Under the pieces are notes generated by a model that was not told the DNA's origin, made no database searches, and saw only the letters and a list, made by a program, of their open reading frames with translations. The translations under genes were made by a program, and so were the position numbers. DNA of 64,000 bases from Arthrobacter sp. 131MFCol6.1 (GTDB lineage Bacteria > Actinomycetota > Actinomycetes > Actinomycetales > Micrococcaceae). Every line of letters begins with the position of its first letter. The first letter of the stretch is position 1. Location of the stretch: the NCBI RefSeq assembly GCF_000374925.1, contig NZ_KB895541.1:932122-996121 (forward strand), read 5' to 3'. Below are positions 41,246 through 50,023 of the stretch, in pieces.

Positions 41246-42865
41246 ATGGCAACCACGGAACTAAAACCCGCTCCACCAGCGGCGGCCGGCACCCCGGGTG
41301 CAAAGGCCGAACGCGCGCCCAAACACCGCGGCACAGCGCACGGCCCCACGTTCAACCTCAGGTTCCTCCCGTTGTGGGACAAGGTTGCCCTCGCTGCGCT
41401 GGCCGTCGCCGCGGCCGTCCTCAGCCTGTGGAATCTCGACGGAGCGCCCAGCTACCAGGACGACGAAGGCACCTACACCTCCCAGGCCTTCGCCGTGCAC
41501 TCGGGAACCCTGGCCCCCTACACCTACTGGTACGACCATCCGCCGCTGGGATGGATCCAGATAGCCTCACTGAACTGGCTGCCGAACCTGCTCGGGCTCG
41601 GCGACGGCACCTCCATCGGTGCCACCCGGTACGTAATTTCGGTGTACTTCGTGGCCAGTGCGCTGCTGCTCTACATGGTGGCCCGGCGGCTGGGCATGCG
41701 CATTCCCTTCGCGGCCCTGACAACGGTGCTCTTCATCCTGTCCCCGCTCTCCCTGGTGCTCGGACGGCAGATCTACCTCGACAACATCGGTGTGCCCTGG
41801 CTCCTGCTGGCCTTCTATCTGGCCCTGTCTTCGCGGGACGCGCTGTGGCACCACGTGGGAGCCGGGATCTGTTTCGCGATCGCCGTGCTCTCGAAGGAAA
41901 CCCTGTCCATCTTCGGCCCCGCCCTGCTGCTGGCCCTGATGTACCGGCCTAAATGGAGCAACCGGCTATTTTCGGTGGTTGGCTTCCTCACCGCCGGCGG
42001 ACTGCTGCTGGCCTTCTACCCGCTGTCGGCACTGCTGCGCAACGAGCTCCTCTCCGGACCCGGTCACGTCTCGCTCCAGGATGCCCTCGCCTACCAGCTG
42101 CTGAACCGTTCCGGCTCGGGCACCATCTTCGAGGCCGGCTCCAGCCGCGCGGAGTTACTCGCAGGCTGGCTCTACTTTGACAAGTACCTGATCGCGGCCG
42201 GACTGGTGGCCGCCGTCGTCTGCCTGCTGCGCCCGCGGTCCCGGATTCTCTTCGTCGCCATTGCCTCCTTCGCCACGCCGATTGTGCTCGGCCAGGGCTA
42301 CCTCCCCGCGATGTACATCATCGGCGTAATCCCGTTCCTGGCGTTGGCGTGCGGCTCGGCCGTGGACATCGCCTGGAGCGGGGCGGAAGGGCTCGCCCGC
42401 CGCGCGCCGGGCCTGACCCGGCCGCTGCAGGCGGCGTTCGTTGCCGTGCTGTCGGCATCTTTGCTCCTGATGTCGGTGCCGCAGTGGTTTGAACAGGACA
42501 GAACGCTCCTTACCGCCCAGACCAATTCCAACTGGCGCAGCGCCATGACCTGGGTCCAGGACAACGTCTCACGGAGCGACGTCGTCCTCGCCCCCTACTC
42601 CATGTGGCACGACCTTAATTCAAGCGGCTGGAACAACGCCTGGACCATGATCGCCACGGAGAAACCGGACCTCGACAAGCAATACGACATCGAACGGCCC
42701 GGCGGGTGGCGGGAAATCCGCTGGATCATCGTCGGCCCGTCCGTCACGGCCAACATCGACTCCCTGGGCCTGAGCCGGGTGAAGACGGCCCTGCAGAACT
42801 CGGAGGAAGTCCAGACCTTCGGCGAATGGAGCGTGCACCGCGTCATCAATCCCCCGTCCACCTAG
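41246..42865 (+). CDS. GT39/ArnT-like membrane glycosyltransferase
   Basis: The 539-residue polytopic protein has a short cytoplasmic N terminus, about ten to twelve hydrophobic segments and a C-terminal soluble domain of about 100 residues. The first outer loop carries the Asp-Glu pair (QDDEGTYTSQ) near residue 75 and YDHPPLGW near residue 94. This is the hallmark of GT-C enzymes that use polyprenyl-phosphate sugars (protein mannosyltransferases, ArnT, Agl-type). It has the best ribosome site of the locus (AGGAGG five bases before ATG). The downstream GT2-GtrA gene likely supplies its lipid-linked donor. The acceptor, protein or glycan, is unknown. Confidence 0.85.
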   Translation: MATTELKPAPPAAAGTPGAKAERAPKHRGTAHGPTFNLRFLPLWDKVALAALAVAAAVLSLWNLDGAPSYQDDEGTYTSQAFAVHSGTLAPYTYWYDHPPLGWIQIASLNWLPNLLGLGDGTSIGATRYVISVYFVASALLLYMVARRLGMRIPFAALTTVLFILSPLSLVLGRQIYLDNIGVPWLLLAFYLALSSRDALWHHVGAGICFAIAVLSKETLSIFGPALLLALMYRPKWSNRLFSVVGFLTAGGLLLAFYPLSALLRNELLSGPGHVSLQDALAYQLLNRSGSGTIFEAGSSRAELLAGWLYFDKYLIAAGLVAAVVCLLRPRSRILFVAIASFATPIVLGQGYLPAMYIIGVIPFLALACGSAVDIAWSGAEGLARRAPGLTRPLQAAFVAVLSASLLLMSVPQWFEQDRTLLTAQTNSNWRSAMTWVQDNVSRSDVVLAPYSMWHDLNSSGWNNAWTMIATEKPDLDKQYDIERPGGWREIRWIIVGPSVTANIDSLGLSRVKTALQNSEEVQTFGEWSVHRVINPPST

Positions 42866-42890
42866 GACGCAGACGAACAGGACGGCAGTC

Positions 42891-44138
42891 ATGAAACTTT
42901 CAGTCATCGTCCCCACGCGCAATGAGGCGCCGAACGTCCAACAACTGATCGGCCGGGCTGCCGAGGCCTGCCGTGAAATCGACGCGGAACTCGTGTTCGT
43001 TGACGACTCCACGGACAACACCCGGGACGTCATTGCGGCCGCCGCCGCGACGGAGCCAATGCGCATCAGGGTGATCCACCGGGAGGCGCCCGCCGGCGGC
43101 CTGAGCGGCGCCGTAGTGGATGGCGTGCGGTCCAGCGGCGCCGAGTTCTGCATGGTGATGAGCGGCGATCTCCAGCATCCGCCGGAGCTCATCCCCGCCC
43201 TGCTCGCGGAGCTCGAAGACAACGACGCCGACGTCGTGGTCGCCTCGCGCTACGGTGCCGGCTGCAGCGGCCGCGTCCCCGGCACTGGCGGCAGCAGCGG
43301 CGGCGTGGCGACCTGGTCCCGCCGTGTCCTCTCGGCCGGGGCCACGCGCATCACGCTGGCACTGTTTCCCCTGCGGCTGCGGGGCTGTTCTGATCCCATG
43401 ACGGGGTTCTTCGGAGTGCGGCGCTCCGCCATTGAGTGCAGCGCGCTGCGGCCCAGCGGGTTCAAGATCCTGCTGGAAATCCTGGCCCGGCACCAACTCA
43501 CAGTGTCCGAAGTTCCGTTTACCCTCGGACTGCGGACCGCAGGCAGGTCCAAGGCGGGCGTGGGCCAGGGGCTGCGCTTCCTCCGGCAGCTCGGCGAGCT
43601 GCGTGCGGGAACGGCCGCGCTGTTCGCCGCCGTGGGCGCTGCCGGGACCGTGCTGAACCTTGCGATCATGGCATTCCTGCTCTCCTCCGGAACATACTTC
43701 GTCGCGGCCGCCATCGTGGCCGCGGAGCTGACGATTGTCTCGAACTTCCTGATGCAGGAACACATTGTCTTCGGCACCCTGCCGCACAAGGCCAACGGCT
43801 TGCGGACCCGGTTTGCGCAATCGTTCTGTTTCAACAATCTGGAGGCCCTGGCCCGGCTTCCCGTCCTGATGCTGGCCGTGAACGTCCTGGCCATCGACGC
43901 CGTCCTGGCGCAGGCCGCGACGCTCCTGGCAGCGTTCGTGGTGCGGTATTTGTACCACTCGAGGATCGTGTACTCGGCTAAACCCGCGCGCACCCCCGGC
44001 GCCGGCCGGACGGCGTCCAACGGCGGGGGGATCGCCCGGGCCCGTGGACGCCTCCGTCGGCAGCCGGCCCGCGGCCCCGGGGCGCACAGCCTTGGGACGG
44101 GCGGGCTCGGAAATGGGCACGCCGGCAAGGGAACCTGA
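42891..44138 (+). CDS. GT2 polyprenyl-phosphate glycosyltransferase fused to a GtrA domain
   Basis: The 415-residue protein has a GT2 domain first (about 1-230), with VIVPTRNE, VDDSTDNT and MSGDLQHP, where Ser-Gly replaces the commoner Asp-Ala before the Asp. A GtrA-like domain with four membrane segments follows (about 240-360; for example LFAAVGAAGTVLNLAIMAFL). A basic tail of about 50 residues ends it. DPM1-type enzymes load a sugar onto polyprenyl phosphate, and GtrA proteins are proposed to flip it. It lies 25 nt after the GT39-like gene and should make its donor. It converges with the GNAT gene. Confidence 0.85.
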   Translation: MKLSVIVPTRNEAPNVQQLIGRAAEACREIDAELVFVDDSTDNTRDVIAAAAATEPMRIRVIHREAPAGGLSGAVVDGVRSSGAEFCMVMSGDLQHPPELIPALLAELEDNDADVVVASRYGAGCSGRVPGTGGSSGGVATWSRRVLSAGATRITLALFPLRLRGCSDPMTGFFGVRRSAIECSALRPSGFKILLEILARHQLTVSEVPFTLGLRTAGRSKAGVGQGLRFLRQLGELRAGTAALFAAVGAAGTVLNLAIMAFLLSSGTYFVAAAIVAAELTIVSNFLMQEHIVFGTLPHKANGLRTRFAQSFCFNNLEALARLPVLMLAVNVLAIDAVLAQAATLLAAFVVRYLYHSRIVYSAKPARTPGAGRTASNGGGIARARGRLRRQPARGPGAHSLGTGGLGNGHAGKGT

Positions 44139-44157
44139 CGCCTGCCGGACGGCCCGG

Positions 44158-45057
44158 CTAGCAGCCGGTCAGGTGCCGCTTGGGCCTGTCCTGACGGTAG
44201 AGGTAGCGGCCGGCTTCGCGGAAGCCGGCGCGGGCGTACAGCTCACGGGCACCGGCGTTGGAGGCCATGACCAGCAGCCAGTACCCCGCCAGGCCGCGGG
44301 CCCCGCCCTCGCGCAGCAGCGCCTGGACCACCCGGCCGCCGTGGCCCCGACGCCGTGCATCCGGCCGCGTTGCCATGCAGTACAGCCCGCCCCACCCGGG
44401 CCCGGACGGGCCGGTGTTGGGCAAGGCGAGGCGTGCGACGGCGGCCGGCGACCCGCCGTCGTCCCGGACGAGGGCGTACAGGGCCGGGCACCCGGCCAGG
44501 ATGCGGCGGGCCACGGCGAACTCGTCCGCTCCCCCGCGGCCGTCGACGCTCCACCACAGCTCCAGCCATTCCGCCGACGGCTCGGCGGAGATTTCCACGG
44601 CAGGTCCGGGGCCGCCGGAATCCGGGCCGGGTCCGGACTCCGCCCAAGGGCCGCGGACCAGGACCAGGGTTTCGGACTGCCGGGTGAACCCTTCGTCATC
44701 GAGCATTGCGTGCAGCGCCGCATGGGGCGGGCCATCGAAGACCTGGAAAATCAGCGGAAGCCGGCGGTTCCGGTACCAAAGCCGGGCCTCCCGGAGCGCG
44801 GCCAGCAGCCGGTGCGGGTCATCATCGCCGGGAAGCCGCGCCCAGACCGAGTTTGCCCGTTGCGTCACGCCGGAGGCCGCCCGCAGCACCCAGCCGCCCG
44901 ATTCCTCCCGTTCGGCAGCCGGCCATGCGGCATCCATCAGCCCTTCCAGCCCCGGAATGGCCAGGAGGTCCGATTCGGTGCCCACTTCCGGGTCCGGTTC
45001 GGGGCCCACTTCCGGGTCCGGTTCCGGGCCCGCTTCGGGCATCGGGGTCAGGTCCAT
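44158..45057 (-). CDS. GNAT-family N-acetyltransferase
   Basis: The 299-residue protein has a C-terminal GNAT domain. The acetyl-CoA loop reads RRRGHGGRVVQALL near residue 245, followed by ASNAGARELYARAGF. The N-terminal half could be a second degenerate GNAT domain. The first 25 residues contain a tandem duplicated PEPDPEVG unit from a 24-bp DNA repeat (44981-45028). The ATG at 45057 has GGAG seven bases upstream. The substrate is unknown. Confidence 0.82.
   Translation of the reverse strand: MDLTPMPEAGPEPDPEVGPEPDPEVGTESDLLAIPGLEGLMDAAWPAAEREESGGWVLRAASGVTQRANSVWARLPGDDDPHRLLAALREARLWYRNRRLPLIFQVFDGPPHAALHAMLDDEGFTRQSETLVLVRGPWAESGPGPDSGGPGPAVEISAEPSAEWLELWWSVDGRGGADEFAVARRILAGCPALYALVRDDGGSPAAVARLALPNTGPSGPGWGGLYCMATRPDARRRGHGGRVVQALLREGGARGLAGYWLLVMASNAGARELYARAGFREAGRYLYRQDRPKRHLTGC
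44981..45028. repeat. Tandem 24-bp repeat in the GNAT gene
   Basis: Two 24-bp units (44981-45004 and 45005-45028) differ at one base, and a partial third unit follows. They encode an acidic PEPDPEVG duplication near the protein start. Copy number could vary without shifting frame. Confidence 0.7.
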
Positions 45058-45096
45058 CGAGGTTCTCCGTCCGGAACAGTTGCGGCCGATCATGAC

Positions 45097-45137
45097 AGCG
45101 GCAGGGGCCTCCGGTTGCCCGGGGAGCCCCTGCCGCT
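45097..45137 (-). terminator. Terminator-like hairpin downstream of aspS
   Basis: A 12-bp perfect stem (45097-45108 with 45126-45137) lies 39 nt after the aspS stop, before the GNAT gene on the same strand. The U-tract is missing, so termination may be partial. Confidence 0.6.
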
Positions 45138-45175
45138 ACGGCTGATGCTTCCAGCCTGGTTTTGCCGTCCGCGGC

Positions 45176-46939
45176 CTACTTGGCCTCGGGCTTAAAGTCG
45201 ACGCCGGCTTCCTTGCGCTGCTGCGCCGTGATGGGAGCGGGAGCCTGGGTCAGCGGGTCGAAGCCGCCACCGGACTTCGGGAACGCGATGACGTCGCGGA
45301 TGGACTCCACGCCGGCCAGCAGGGCAACCACGCGGTCCCAGCCGAACGCGATGCCGCCGTGCGGAGGGGCACCGAACTTGAAGCCCTCCAGCAGGAAGCC
45401 GAACTTGGTCTGCGCGTCTGCCTTGTCCAGGCCCATGAGCTCGAAGACCCGTTCCTGGACGTCGCGCTCGTGGATACGGATCGAGCCGCCGCCAATTTCG
45501 TTGCCGTTGCAGACGATGTCGTAGGCGTAGGACAGCGCCGACTCGGGATCCGTGTCGAAGGAGTCCATGAACTCGGGCTTGGGCGAGGTGAACGCATGGT
45601 GCACGGCGGTCCACTTGCCGGCGCCGACGGCGACGTCGCCGGAGGCGACCGCGGCGGCGGCGGGCTCGAACATCGGCGCGTCCACGACCCAGCAGAAGGC
45701 CCAGTCAGCGGGGTTGATGAGCCCGGTGCGGTGGCCGATCTCGACGCGGGCAGCGCCGAGGAGCGCACGGGACGGGGTCTTCTCGCCGGCTGCGAAGAAG
45801 ATGCAGTCACCGGACTTGGCGCCGACGGCGTCGGCGAGGCCAGCGCGCTCGGTCTCGGTGAGGTTCTTGGCGACGGGACCGGCGAGTTCGCCGTCCTCCT
45901 TGTAGAGCACGTACGCCAGGCCCTTGGCGCCGCGCTGCTTGGCCCATTCCTGCCAGGCGTCGAGGGCGCGGCGGGCCTGGGAGGCGCCGCCGGGCATGAC
46001 GACGGCGCCGACGTAGGGCGCCTTGAAGACGCCGAAGTTGGTGTCCTTGAAGAATTCGGTCAGCTCGGTGAGCTCCTGGCCGAAGCGCAGGTCCGGCTTG
46101 TCCGAGCCGTAGCGGGCCATGGCGTCGTGGTAGGTGATGCGCTGGATCGGCGTCGGGATCTCGACGTCGATCAGCTTCCACAGGGCCTGGACGATGTTCT
46201 CGCCCAGGCGGATGATGTCGTCCTGTTCCACGAAGCTGGCCTCGATGTCCAGCTGCGTGAATTCCGGCTGGCGGTCCGCGCGGAAGTCTTCATCGCGGTA
46301 GCAGCGGGCGATCTGGTAGTACTTTTCGAAGCCGCCCACCTGAAGGAGCTGCTTGAACAGCTGCGGGGACTGCGGCAGCGCGTACCAGGAACCCGGCGTC
46401 AGGCGTGCGGGGACCACGAAGTCGCGGGCGCCTTCCGGCGTCGAACGGGTCAGCGTGGGGGTTTCGATCTCCACGTAGCCGTCCTGGTGGAGCAGTTCGC
46501 GGGCCACGCGGTTGGCTTCCGAGCGCAGGCGCAGGTTGCGGGCGGGGCCGGGGCGGCGCAGATCCAGGTAGCGGTGCTTCAGGCGTGCTTCCTCGCCCAC
46601 CTCTACGTGCTCGTCGATCTGGAACGGCAGCGGATCCGAGGTGTTGAGGATGGTGACCTTCTCGGCCATGACCTCGATCTCGCCGGTGGGAAGCGCCGGG
46701 TTCTCGTTGCCTTCGGGACGCTGGGAGACGGTGCCGACGATCTGCAGCACATACTCGTTGCGCAGTCCGTGGAAGACCTCTTCTTCGCGGACCACAACCT
46801 GGGCGACGCCGGACGCGTCGCGCAGGTCAACGAATGCGACACCACCGTGGTCACGACGCCGGCCGACCCAGCCGGCGAGGGTTACGGTTTGTCCAATGTG
46901 CTCGGAGCGAAGTGATCCGAGGTCATGTGTGCGCAGCAC
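45176..46939 (-). CDS. aspS: Aspartyl-tRNA synthetase
   Basis: The 587-residue bacterial-type class II synthetase has an N-terminal OB anticodon-binding domain ([22 protein letters not shown]). Catalytic motifs are present: RYLDLRR, the motif-2 region with [19 protein letters not shown] and the motif-3 GIAFGWDR. The GAD insertion domain is in the middle. The GTG at 46939 gives the conserved VLRTHDLG start with AAAGG upstream. Whether it also mischarges tRNA-Asn depends on gatCAB, which is not in the window. Confidence 0.97.
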   Translation of the reverse strand: MLRTHDLGSLRSEHIGQTVTLAGWVGRRRDHGGVAFVDLRDASGVAQVVVREEEVFHGLRNEYVLQIVGTVSQRPEGNENPALPTGEIEVMAEKVTILNTSDPLPFQIDEHVEVGEEARLKHRYLDLRRPGPARNLRLRSEANRVARELLHQDGYVEIETPTLTRSTPEGARDFVVPARLTPGSWYALPQSPQLFKQLLQVGGFEKYYQIARCYRDEDFRADRQPEFTQLDIEASFVEQDDIIRLGENIVQALWKLIDVEIPTPIQRITYHDAMARYGSDKPDLRFGQELTELTEFFKDTNFGVFKAPYVGAVVMPGGASQARRALDAWQEWAKQRGAKGLAYVLYKEDGELAGPVAKNLTETERAGLADAVGAKSGDCIFFAAGEKTPSRALLGAARVEIGHRTGLINPADWAFCWVVDAPMFEPAAAAVASGDVAVGAGKWTAVHHAFTSPKPEFMDSFDTDPESALSYAYDIVCNGNEIGGGSIRIHERDVQERVFELMGLDKADAQTKFGFLLEGFKFGAPPHGGIAFGWDRVVALLAGVESIRDVIAFPKSGGGFDPLTQAPAPITAQQRKEAGVDFKPEAK

Positions 46940-47062
46940 AGCACGCCTTTCTGAAGAAGACAGAGGGAAAATCAAAAGCGATATTAAAACAATGACGTTC
47001 TAATAGGATCGCTACGGGAACGATCCCGTTCGAGTTTACCCGTTGGAAAGGCCCCTTCCGCC
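46940..47062. promoter_or_regulatory. Divergent aspS/APC permease promoter region
   Basis: This 123-bp gap between divergent starts is A/T-rich in the middle. GGATCG and CGATCC form an inverted repeat separated by 9 nt (about 47007-47027). No T-box leader for aspS is seen. The promoter motifs are not distinct enough to place. Confidence 0.3.
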
Positions 47063-48406
47063 ATGGCAACCCGGCACAACGGAACCCAGCCCGGTGGCCG
47101 GCCCGGCCCGCAGCGGCCACACCAGCGGCTGCAGCGGCGGCTCGGCGTGTTCGATTCCACGGCAATCGGCCTGGGGTCGATGCTGGGCGCCGGCGTGTTC
47201 GTCGTGTTCTCCCCCGCCGCCGCCCTGGCCGGGCCACTGCTGACACTCGCCGTGGCCGTGGCCGGCGTCATCGCCTACTGCAATGCCGTCGCGTCGGCGC
47301 AGCTGGCGGCAAGGTACCCCGCCAGCGGCGGCACCTACGTGTACGGGCGCCGGCAGCTCGGCCAGTGGCCCGGCTTCATTGCGGGCTGGGGCTTCATCAC
47401 GGGCAAGACGGCGTCCTGCGCGGCGATGGCGCTGACGTTCGGGCACTACGTGGCGCCGGCCTATGCCACACCGCTGGCGGTCGCCGGCGTCGTCGCCCTC
47501 ACGGGAGTTAATCTGCTCGGCATCACGCGGACCGCGTTGCTGACCAGGATCCTGCTGGCCGTTGTGTTGGCCACGCTCGTCTTCGTCGCCGTGGCCTCCC
47601 TGCTCGGCCCGCACCCGGCGGGCGCCCCCGCGGTGTCGGCGGCGCCGGCCTACCCCGCGCCGCCCTCCGGCGTCTGGGGCGTCCTTCCCGCGGCGGGGCT
47701 GATGTTCTTTGCCTTTGCCGGCTATGCGCGGATCGCGACCCTGGGTGAGGAGGTCAAGGATCCCGCCCGTACCATTCCGCGGGCCATCCTGGCCGCACTG
47801 GCCGGGGCCTTCGTGATCTACCTTGGCCTGGCCGCGCTGCTGCAGTGGCACCTGCCGCCGCAGCAGCTGGCGGGTTCGACGGCGCCGCTGCTGGACGCGG
47901 TGGAGGCCTCCCGCCTCAGCGGCGGAGTCCCGTTCGTCCAGGCCGGCGCGGCGGCCGCCTGCCTGGGCGCTCTGCTGGCCCTGATCACCGGGGTCGGCAG
48001 GACCACTTTGGCGATGGCGCGGGAACGGGACCTGCCCGCCCCGCTGGCCAGGGTGGGCCGCGCCCGCAGCGTCCCGTTCACGGCGGAACTGGCCGTCGCG
48101 GCCGCCGTCGTCGTCCTGCTGCTGAGCACCGATGTGATGACCGTGGTCGGATTTTCCAGTTTCGGTGTGCTGGTCTATTACGCCGTGACCAACGCCGCGG
48201 CTTTCACGCTGTCCGGCCGCCCCTGGCATGCGCCGCGGTGGCTCAATGTGCTGGGCTTCCTCGGCTGCCTGATCCTGGCCGTCACCCTGCCGCCGGCCTC
48301 CGTGCTGTTCATGGCGGCGGTGCTGGCGGCAGGGGTGGCCGGGCGGTTCCTCGTCGTGCTGGTGCGCAGGACGAGGGACAACAGCAGGCCTGCCCCGAAG
48401 GCCTAG
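47063..48406 (+). CDS. APC-superfamily amino acid permease
   Basis: The 447-residue membrane protein has about twelve transmembrane segments. The N terminus shows the first-helix motif DSTAIGLGSMLGAGVF and the conserved ARYPASGGTYVYGRR loop of the basic amino acid/polyamine-type APC group. It probably exchanges or imports an amino acid or amine across the cytoplasmic membrane, but the substrate is not defined by sequence. The last stop TAG overlaps the hisS stop on the opposite strand in a shared CTAG, so no room remains for a terminator. Confidence 0.87.
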   Translation: MATRHNGTQPGGRPGPQRPHQRLQRRLGVFDSTAIGLGSMLGAGVFVVFSPAAALAGPLLTLAVAVAGVIAYCNAVASAQLAARYPASGGTYVYGRRQLGQWPGFIAGWGFITGKTASCAAMALTFGHYVAPAYATPLAVAGVVALTGVNLLGITRTALLTRILLAVVLATLVFVAVASLLGPHPAGAPAVSAAPAYPAPPSGVWGVLPAAGLMFFAFAGYARIATLGEEVKDPARTIPRAILAALAGAFVIYLGLAALLQWHLPPQQLAGSTAPLLDAVEASRLSGGVPFVQAGAAAACLGALLALITGVGRTTLAMARERDLPAPLARVGRARSVPFTAELAVAAAVVVLLLSTDVMTVVGFSSFGVLVYYAVTNAAAFTLSGRPWHAPRWLNVLGFLGCLILAVTLPPASVLFMAAVLAAGVAGRFLVVLVRRTRDNSRPAPKA

Positions 48407-49746
48407 CGCGCGGCGATGACGCGCACGTGCAGGTCCTCCTCGGAGGGCGTCCACGAGTCCGGATCGGCGTCATACTGCTCGCCCGTGCGGATGTCCTTGA
48501 CCTGGTGCTTGCCGTCGTTGTCGGTGAACCAGACAAACGGAATGCCGCGACGGTCGGCGAACTTGATCTGCTTGCCGAACTTCTCGGCCTTAGCGGCGAC
48601 CTCCGTGGCGATGCCCCGGCTGCGCAGCTGCGCCGCGACATCCTGCGCGGCAGCCCAGCTGTCGTCGTTGTTGAGCGTCACCAGCACGGCGGTCGGCACG
48701 GAGCGCGTGGCTTTGGCCAGGTCCTGGCTCAGGATCCGCGATACCAGGCGGGTCACGCCGATCGAGAGGCCGACGCCGGGGAACTTCCGGTTGCCCTTGC
48801 TCGCCAGGGCGTCGTAACGGCCGCCGGAGCAGATCGAACCCAGCTGCTCATGCCCCACCAGGACGGTTTCCACCACGGTGCCCGTGTAGTAGTCGAGGCC
48901 GCGGGCGATGCTGAGATCGGCTACGACCCGTCCCGGCGCGTGCTGGACGGCGGCCGCAATGACCTGCTCCAGCTCGTTCAGGCCTTCCTCCAACAGCTCG
49001 TTGGTAACACCCAACGCCCGGACCTGCTCCACGAAGGACGTGTCCGTGGTGCGGATGCCCGCGAGCTTCAGGGCAGCCTGCGCCTGATCGTCAGTGGCGC
49101 CGAGTTCCTCCTTCAGCAACTCGGCCACCTTCGCCGGGCCGACCTTCTCGAGTTTGTCGATACTGCGCAGGACGCCCGCGGTGTCCGTGAGGCCGATCCC
49201 GGTGTAAAAGCCCTCGGCCAGCTTGCGGTTGTTGATCCGCAGCAGGAAGTCGGGGATGGGCAGCGCGTTGAGCGCCTCGGCAATCACGAGGGCGATTTCG
49301 ACGTCGTACCGGAACGGAAGTTCGCCGTCGCCGACAACATCGATGTCCGCCTGGGTGAACTCGCGGGCCCGTCCCTCCTGGGGACGTTCGCCGCGCCAGA
49401 CCTTCTGGATCTGGTAACGGCGGAACGGGAACGCCAGGTAGCCCGCGTTTTCCACGACGTACCGGGCGAACGGCACGGTGAGGTCGAAGTGCAGGGCAAG
49501 GGCGTGCGGGTCAACCTTGGCAGCGGTGTCCGCGTCCTCGTCCTGGAGCCGGCTCAGCCCGTAGACCTCTTTATCGATTTCCCCCTTGCGCAGCAACTGG
49601 CCCACCGTCTCCACGGCGCGGGTCTCGATGGAGGAGAAACCATGGAGCTCGAAGGTCCGGCGCAGCGTGTCCAGCACATGGAGTTCCACCAGCCGCTCCT
49701 CGGGGAGCCACTCGGGGAATCCTGACAGGGAGGCTGTGCGTGCCAT
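48403..49746 (-). CDS. hisS: Histidyl-tRNA synthetase of the eukaryote/archaeal-like type
   Basis: The 447-residue class II synthetase charges tRNA-His. Histidine-binding GLDYYTGTVVE and the C-terminal anticodon domain are visible. The sequence departs from ordinary bacterial HisRS. The N-terminal RG-T/M-x-D-hydrophobic-P motif is replaced by SGFPEWLP. Motif 1 to motif 2 reads LHFDLTVPFARY (residues 85-96) and KVWRGERPQEGRAREF, close to eukaryotic HisRS (LRYDLTVPFARY). The later DFLLRINNRK and SIDKLEKV segments also fit that type. The ATG at 49746 has GAGGAG 11 bases upstream. No other hisS is seen in this window. Confidence 0.92.
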   Translation of the reverse strand: MARTASLSGFPEWLPEERLVELHVLDTLRRTFELHGFSSIETRAVETVGQLLRKGEIDKEVYGLSRLQDEDADTAAKVDPHALALHFDLTVPFARYVVENAGYLAFPFRRYQIQKVWRGERPQEGRAREFTQADIDVVGDGELPFRYDVEIALVIAEALNALPIPDFLLRINNRKLAEGFYTGIGLTDTAGVLRSIDKLEKVGPAKVAELLKEELGATDDQAQAALKLAGIRTTDTSFVEQVRALGVTNELLEEGLNELEQVIAAAVQHAPGRVVADLSIARGLDYYTGTVVETVLVGHEQLGSICSGGRYDALASKGNRKFPGVGLSIGVTRLVSRILSQDLAKATRSVPTAVLVTLNNDDSWAAAQDVAAQLRSRGIATEVAAKAEKFGKQIKFADRRGIPFVWFTDNDGKHQVKDIRTGEQYDADPDSWTPSEEDLHVRVIAAR

Positions 49747-49874
49747 GGTGAAATTTTCTCCTCTGGTTACCACTGCGGTATCTCGTTGCTACTGCAGTAT
49801 GTCTGGGCGCGGGCGTCAGGCGGCATTCTCACTGTCGAAACGTGACGAAGATAAGCGGCAGACCGGCCAGTCGT

Positions 49875-49905
49875 GCATAAACTGTGTGCGGCAGTCAGTT
49901 TATGC
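49875..49905. promoter_or_regulatory. Perfect 10-bp inverted repeat between hisS and the cyclophilin gene
   Basis: GCATAAACTG (49875-49884) and CAGTTTATGC (49896-49905) are perfect complements across an 11-nt spacer. They lie midway in the 277-bp gap between divergent hisS and the cyclophilin gene. This could be an operator or a leader hairpin. A second short palindrome (TACTGCAGTA, about 49791-49800) is closer to hisS. Confidence 0.5.
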
Positions 49906-50023
49906 GTTCGGCGCCCGCTTCTTCCAACGGAGCCGGCCCGGCGGGGCTGCCTGCAGCTTGCTGCTGCTACCGCGACGGCGCCTACGGCCCGTTATGGTGG
50001 CGGCCATACAACCAGGAGGACCT

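Noticed and set aside
49586..50023. Upstream extension of the cyclophilin frame
   Set aside because: It overlaps hisS on the other strand and lacks a ribosome site, whereas AGGAGG stands directly before the TTG at 50024.
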